DNA of 64,000 bases from Nomia melanderi (Eukaryota; Arthropoda; Insecta; Hymenoptera; Halictidae). Made by a program: the position numbers and the translations under genes. The stretch lies in assembly GCF_051020985.1 (NCBI RefSeq), contig NC_135003.1:1326001-1390000 (forward strand), written 5' to 3'. Shown in pieces: positions 59,485 through 64,000 of the stretch (positions within the stretch are counted from its first letter, which is position 1; each line of letters opens with the position of its first letter). The notes beneath the pieces are model-generated. The model searched no databases, had not been told where the DNA came from, and was given only the letters and a program-made list of their open reading frames with translations.

Positions 59485-61670
59485 CGTTAAGCCACGCGCT
59501 GGTGAGGATAACAAGTGCTTCTGGGGTAATTAAGTTGAAAGCCGTTTTGCAAGGGATTATTCTAGTGGAAGGATATTGCGTAGGTTGTTTTACATTTGGA
59601 CTTTGATTTTTGAACGTTGAACCTATATCAATCGCATTTCTCTTGCAACACATAGATAAAATGAAGTACAGCCATTAAGATTCAATTATAATAGTGTTAT
59701 TAATTGCCAGCTTGTTATCGAACATTAAAGGAAACTGTGATTTCTGTGTTCGATGTTTCACGGAAATATTATAATAAAACATTGATATTTGTAAGCATTT
59801 GGTTAACTCGAAATTTTCAGTAAAAACTCACTGAAAGCAAACATTTCAGCAGATATGTAAATAATAGCCATACTATATCTGTTTAGGTCAACGTGTGTGT
59901 TAGGTAAGACAGTTAGGTAAGAAATTTTCAGAATAAATCAATAATGTTATAGTTATACGATACACGTTGACCTCCTTTTAGATATTTTGATATTCCTTAT
60001 ACAGTTCATAAATCTGTCTTCTCTGAATTTTCTGTTTTAACAGATAAAAACTTGCAGATAGGTCTGCAAGGTGAATAATTTTTTCTTATTAACACTAGGT
60101 TTCATTGTATACATCATTGTACTGGTCTTAAAAAAATATGTATTCATTCCTATAGATCTTAAAAATTGGAGTTCCGAAACCAGAGAAATGGGATACGTAT
60201 TTTCACGGTTGCACGAGTCAAAATCGCCATAAAATTTTACAAGATAATCTTTATAAAATTCAAATCCGTCAAATTAACGGGTTCCGGAAATCTAGTATTA
60301 AGATTATCGCAATCAAAAACCGAGTGTTGCTCGAGAGGAAATAAGCAGGTCGATATCGATTATAACATTTTTTCCAATGATATCATGCCCGCACGATAAT
60401 ACTGATTAGTTCGGATGAAAAGAAAATCGTTTCCTCTTCCAACATGACGCAATTTTAGGTCATCGGTAATCAGCTATAGCTCGTGAAAAGACATAGATCC
60501 ATGTCATCGGTTGCGAACGTGTTAATGACGTTCAATAGGGTGCGGAACAAGCGACAGAGCCTGAAGAGGCGAGCGAATCCCAGCCAAGTTCCAATTACGT
60601 TTTTCGGGACTGTAAAGAATCCTTGTCATTCTGAAACGTGCCTTTCCCGTTGTCATTGCTCATTGGTTATTACCTTTGGTCGATCCAATCACGAGCAATA
60701 CCTCTTAAAATGAATTGTTTGGTTATTGCACACAATATACAAGTTATATATGCAACGTGGTTGGATAAACAAGAATCTATTTGATCTACGTGTCACTGCT
60801 TTATAGCAGCAAGGCTAACGTGCACGACTAACTTTCCTCGTCTTGCTCGCGCGGATATGCTGAACAGCTCACCATTCGCTCGGTCAAGTTATTCGTGTTT
60901 CGAGGCTTGAACGAAAATCTAGACATGAAGCATGGAGAACGCGAAGGGAGAAAAGGAAAGGGAGTGTTTCGCCCTAAGCCTACTCTAGAGAACTGATGGA
61001 TAAAGTTACCTAACAAACCTTGCTTATCCGCTACATGTATACTGCGATGTATAGGCACATTTGATTTTAGTTTGACATTCATTTAAATTTTCATTCATTT
61101 TTATTTTCTTTTGTGCGTGACTTTTGATTTTTTTCTTTCATGTACCAGTTAGAGTTTATTTTAGTAACTGAACAAATAATTGGGATAAACATTAGCGGTT
61201 TTTGAAGCTTCCCATATTAAGTGCATACGTTTGAATATTTAGGGTAGTTAAGGGTTAAAGCACAACGATGGATATATCTTTTTGTGTATATTTTTCATAA
61301 TTAAAATCATGTCTGTGTGTTACAAAAAAGAAGTTCAGCACTGCAGAAATTAGAGATAAGAGTATTCGGAGGATGATTAAGAACGATTTGTGCAGGATGT
61401 CTCATTGTGAGTGGGAAGTACAAGTAGGGATAATATAGTGCAGTCAATGAAGAAGGAAGTACATATAAATGTATGTCTGGTATGACCTTGTTCACGGATC
61501 ACCTGCATAGTGCTAATTGCTTACTTAATTGCTCGGATTTATCGATGAACATAATTTCCATGCATTAACTGCTTTGTTCGTAATTAGACTACGGATTTTT
61601 ATGCATTTATAAGAAATTTGAAAGTGTAAAACTGCACGACATGCGCTCTATAAGAACGAAATACATGAAG
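59485..61670. other. Non-coding stretch with weakly GC-richer patches
   Basis: Patches at about 60400-60700 and 60780-61030 are CpG-richer and contain 76-84 codon frames with no known family. A solitary GGGTTAA at 61252-61258 resembles a right end of the TTAA elements without a matching left end. Confidence 0.4.
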
Positions 61671-61672
61671 TA

Positions 61673-62028
61673 TACAAGGTGTGCATTTTATAATATTTGC
61701 TAGTAAAAATCATTTTTTATCGTAATTTTATTTCTGTAATTATGTTTTTACAAATTTGAACTTACATAAATATCCACAGTTTATTTTATGGTACAATACT
61801 TAATATTGTTTACGTATTCGTTTACATCTCTCATCATCTCTGAATTTAAAAAAAAAAATAGCAAGTTAATATTCAACTATAGTATGTTTCACTGTACGAA
61901 ATATGTTGAACGTCGAAAAATGAAATTATAAATAAGGCCTAAAAGTCTGTGCACTTTTTTAATTATTTTAATTTGCTCAATTCACTCTTACTGTACTGTA
62001 CTTTCTACATGTAATGAGACACCCTGTA
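61673..62028. mobile_element. Possible short DNA element with TACARGGTGT inverted ends
   Basis: TACAAGGTGTG at 61673 is mirrored by ACACCCTGTA at 62019-62028. The 356-bp interior is AT-rich and non-coding. The inverted ends agree over about ten bases with one mismatch, so this may be a MITE, or two unrelated transposon ends. Confidence 0.4.
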
Positions 62029-62074
62029 TGGACAGTGAACGGATCAAGTAGCTGCTGGAAAGGTATTGCCTTAA

Positions 62075-62115
62075 CACTTAGACTACTTACGGGATAATAC
62101 ATCCTGAGCGCAAAT
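62075..62115 (-). mobile_element. Group H MITE end (fragment)
   Basis: TTAA at 62071-62074 is followed by CACTTAGACTACTTACGGG and a downstream CC-rich match, the inverse of the group H right end. No opposite end was found within 300 bp, so the element is truncated or its other end has decayed. Confidence 0.4.
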
Positions 62116-62119
62116 AAAA

Positions 62120-64000
62120 ATTTCAATTGGGTAAGTAAGCCGCTTGAATTGCACCGTTGTCCATAATGGTAGCGTAGGGTCTATTTTATGAAATTATTAT
62201 TTTTTATGAAGTTATTTGATTTACAGGTGGAGATTATTCTGTCATTTGAGCGTTTCCTTACAATTTACTCTTGTTTATTCATTTTAACCTAAGGTTGTCC
62301 CCTAATGAAATACAAAAAGGTTTGGTAATTTAAGGATTGACATTAGAATTATCAAATATGTAATTCGAAATGACTTCGAAATTATTGAAAACATATGGAT
62401 GATCTTTCGAAAAATTATTAAGTAAATTGATTTACTTTCAATTTCTTTAGATTTGATCTATTATTTTTAAAAAATAGTTCAAGCTCCTATTTTGTTAACC
62501 CTTTCAAACGGAATAAAGCTGGCTTTAGTCTACTTTAGTCCGTACAAAATTATTTTTATGAAATTTCAATTACAATGAAAATATTGCATCTGGTAAAGTT
62601 AAATACCACACTCTGTATACAATAATAAAAGTTTGCTTATACTTATTCGTTTAAACAAGCATTTTAAATTAGATTTTGAAGCAATGTACGCCTACTGAGA
62701 ATCCATTTATATAAAATACTTGTTTAATAATTTGTGATTATTACTTCGATAGAGAATAGAATGCATGAAAATAAAAGAAAAAATCGATATAAACATACGT
62801 CCGATACGACCTCATTTTCGTGTTACAGCAGTTCTTGTGCTGTATCGGTTACTCAAAGTCTTTGGTTTACAATACGATAGATAACATTGAAGTGCTGTAA
62901 CAGCCTATCGAAGAGGGTTGCTAGGGAATTCGAACGGGCAATTTTTAACAGGTGAACAGAATTTTGTTAAATTATATAATTATAGCGTATAAATATTTTA
63001 AAAAGCTTGTAAAATACAAAGTTTACTGAACATTAATACAATTTCATTTTATGTTTAATTTGCCGAGACCAGTCGTAAAGAGAATAACATTCTATTCGAT
63101 AACTTTCTCTATAAAGATGTGAATTTGCATAAAGCATCTCTTAATTTGCAAAACGCATTAAAATTAAAATTTCAATAAAGTTTAGTACTATATAAATATT
63201 AATATGAAATCAATAAATTTTGCAATCCTCAAGAGATATTGGCACACAATATTATTTCGCTCAATTTTCTGTTTTATAAGTGGGTATATGAAATTGCGAA
63301 TTTACATAAATATTTGCAGGCTAATGACGAAACAATCAAAATTTTATTTGTAAAATCGAATCTGCTCGCTTCCTGTGTTTTCTTTGCGTACGTAATACCG
63401 CTTCCAATATAATAATTTACATTTGTGCGAAACTATTCGCTATGCAAAGTACTTTTAAACTTAGTTGTTATACTAAAATTCTACATGTATTTCAATGCAT
63501 ATCTAGCATGTTATATTCTCGAATATTTGGCTTTTAGTGTGTTATACACAGTATTGGACAATCTTTGTTTAAAATAAAAACAGTAAATGAAGAATACAAG
63601 CAACCAAATAATTTCAAATGACCCATTTATCATGTTGTGTATACGTATGATTATTTCAAACACTAGTTCCAACTACTATAATTCGTTTAAATAAAATTCC
63701 ATAAAAATAATTTATTTCTCAAACAACATTAACTGCAGAATAATAGTAGATAATACAAAAATTCCATTTGCATGAATACTTTAATGAAATTCAATTTCGC
63801 CAACACTTATTCCCGACAGTGCGGTAACAAAAATAACAATAATCACAAAAATAACAAAAGAATCCATTAAACAATCCACATCAAGTTTCCTAATCTCGAG
63901 TAATCGTTGAGAAGCTTTCAGCCGAAAATCGTAAACAACAAATACTCCCAATCGTAATTCCAACTTTCACCGATAGGAATGGCTAGGGAAATATTTGCAG
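62120..64000. other. AT-rich non-coding stretch
   Basis: A solitary TTAACCCTTTCAAACGG at 62495-62511 looks like another TTAA-element left end without partner. There is no gene, RNA gene or promoter that I can support. Confidence 0.5.

Noticed and set aside
1..64000. tRNA, rRNA, conserved microRNA, CRISPR array or prokaryotic operon
   Set aside because: I looked for the GGTTCGAATCC-type tRNA box, for several well-known insect microRNA seeds, and for regularly spaced repeats, and found none. A weak or unusual copy could have been missed by eye.
1..64000. Telomeric TTAGG repeats or satellite arrays
   Set aside because: No run of TTAGG or of any long-period satellite is present. The only tandem arrays are short microsatellites and the decayed block near 5.5 kb.

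Overview
The window looks like AT-rich intergenic or intronic DNA from an insect nuclear genome. My best guess is an aculeate hymenopteran such as a bee. The reasons are an AT-rich background with islands of high GC and plentiful CpG, a decayed mariner transposase, and many short TTAA-flanked elements. There is no bacterial gene packing and no tRNA or rRNA gene that I could find. The species call is inference. No complete, recognisable host protein-coding gene is visible.

Four layers can be read. (1) Mobile DNA dominates what can be named. There is one mariner transposase pseudogene (12757-13505), and at least eleven short elements bounded by TTAA (or a decayed form of it) with terminal inverted repeats, in six TIR groups (called A, B, D, E, F and H here). 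Seven of the eleven are 234-242 bp long. They have the hallmarks of piggyBac-type non-autonomous elements. One of them (23440-23681) sits inside a copy of an older repeat whose uninterrupted counterpart lies at 453-600. (2) Long inverted repeats and foldbacks occur at 7904-8288, 25654-25831, 25861-25992, 34151-34799 and about 35170-36500. (3) GC-rich islands stand out, the largest at 6190-6870, 44100-45070, 52560-53640 and 58400-59480. They carry palindromes and GGT/CT/GA simple repeats but no convincing protein, and could be promoters, 5' exons or conserved non-coding elements. (4) Two weak coding candidates lie on the minus strand. One is a possible first coding exon at 27111-27202, with an ATG, 30 codons and a GTAGGT donor. 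The other is an unrecognised 109-codon open frame at 23842-24171 with an AG acceptor-like start.

Layout: 1-12 kb is AT-rich with repeat fragments, TTAA elements, a 385-bp foldback and several GC islands. 12-14 kb holds the mariner remnant. 15-25 kb is a cluster of TTAA elements, one nested, with the unrecognised open frame. 25-28 kb has foldbacks and the candidate exon. 28-44 kb is mostly AT-rich with two large inverted repeats. 44-60 kb alternates GC islands with TTAA elements and a second copy of the repeat found at base 1. 60-64 kb is AT-rich with TE ends. Nothing here forms an operon or pathway. The transposon debris, hairpins and isolated islands suggest a large intron or gene desert with regulatory islands, which is an inference.
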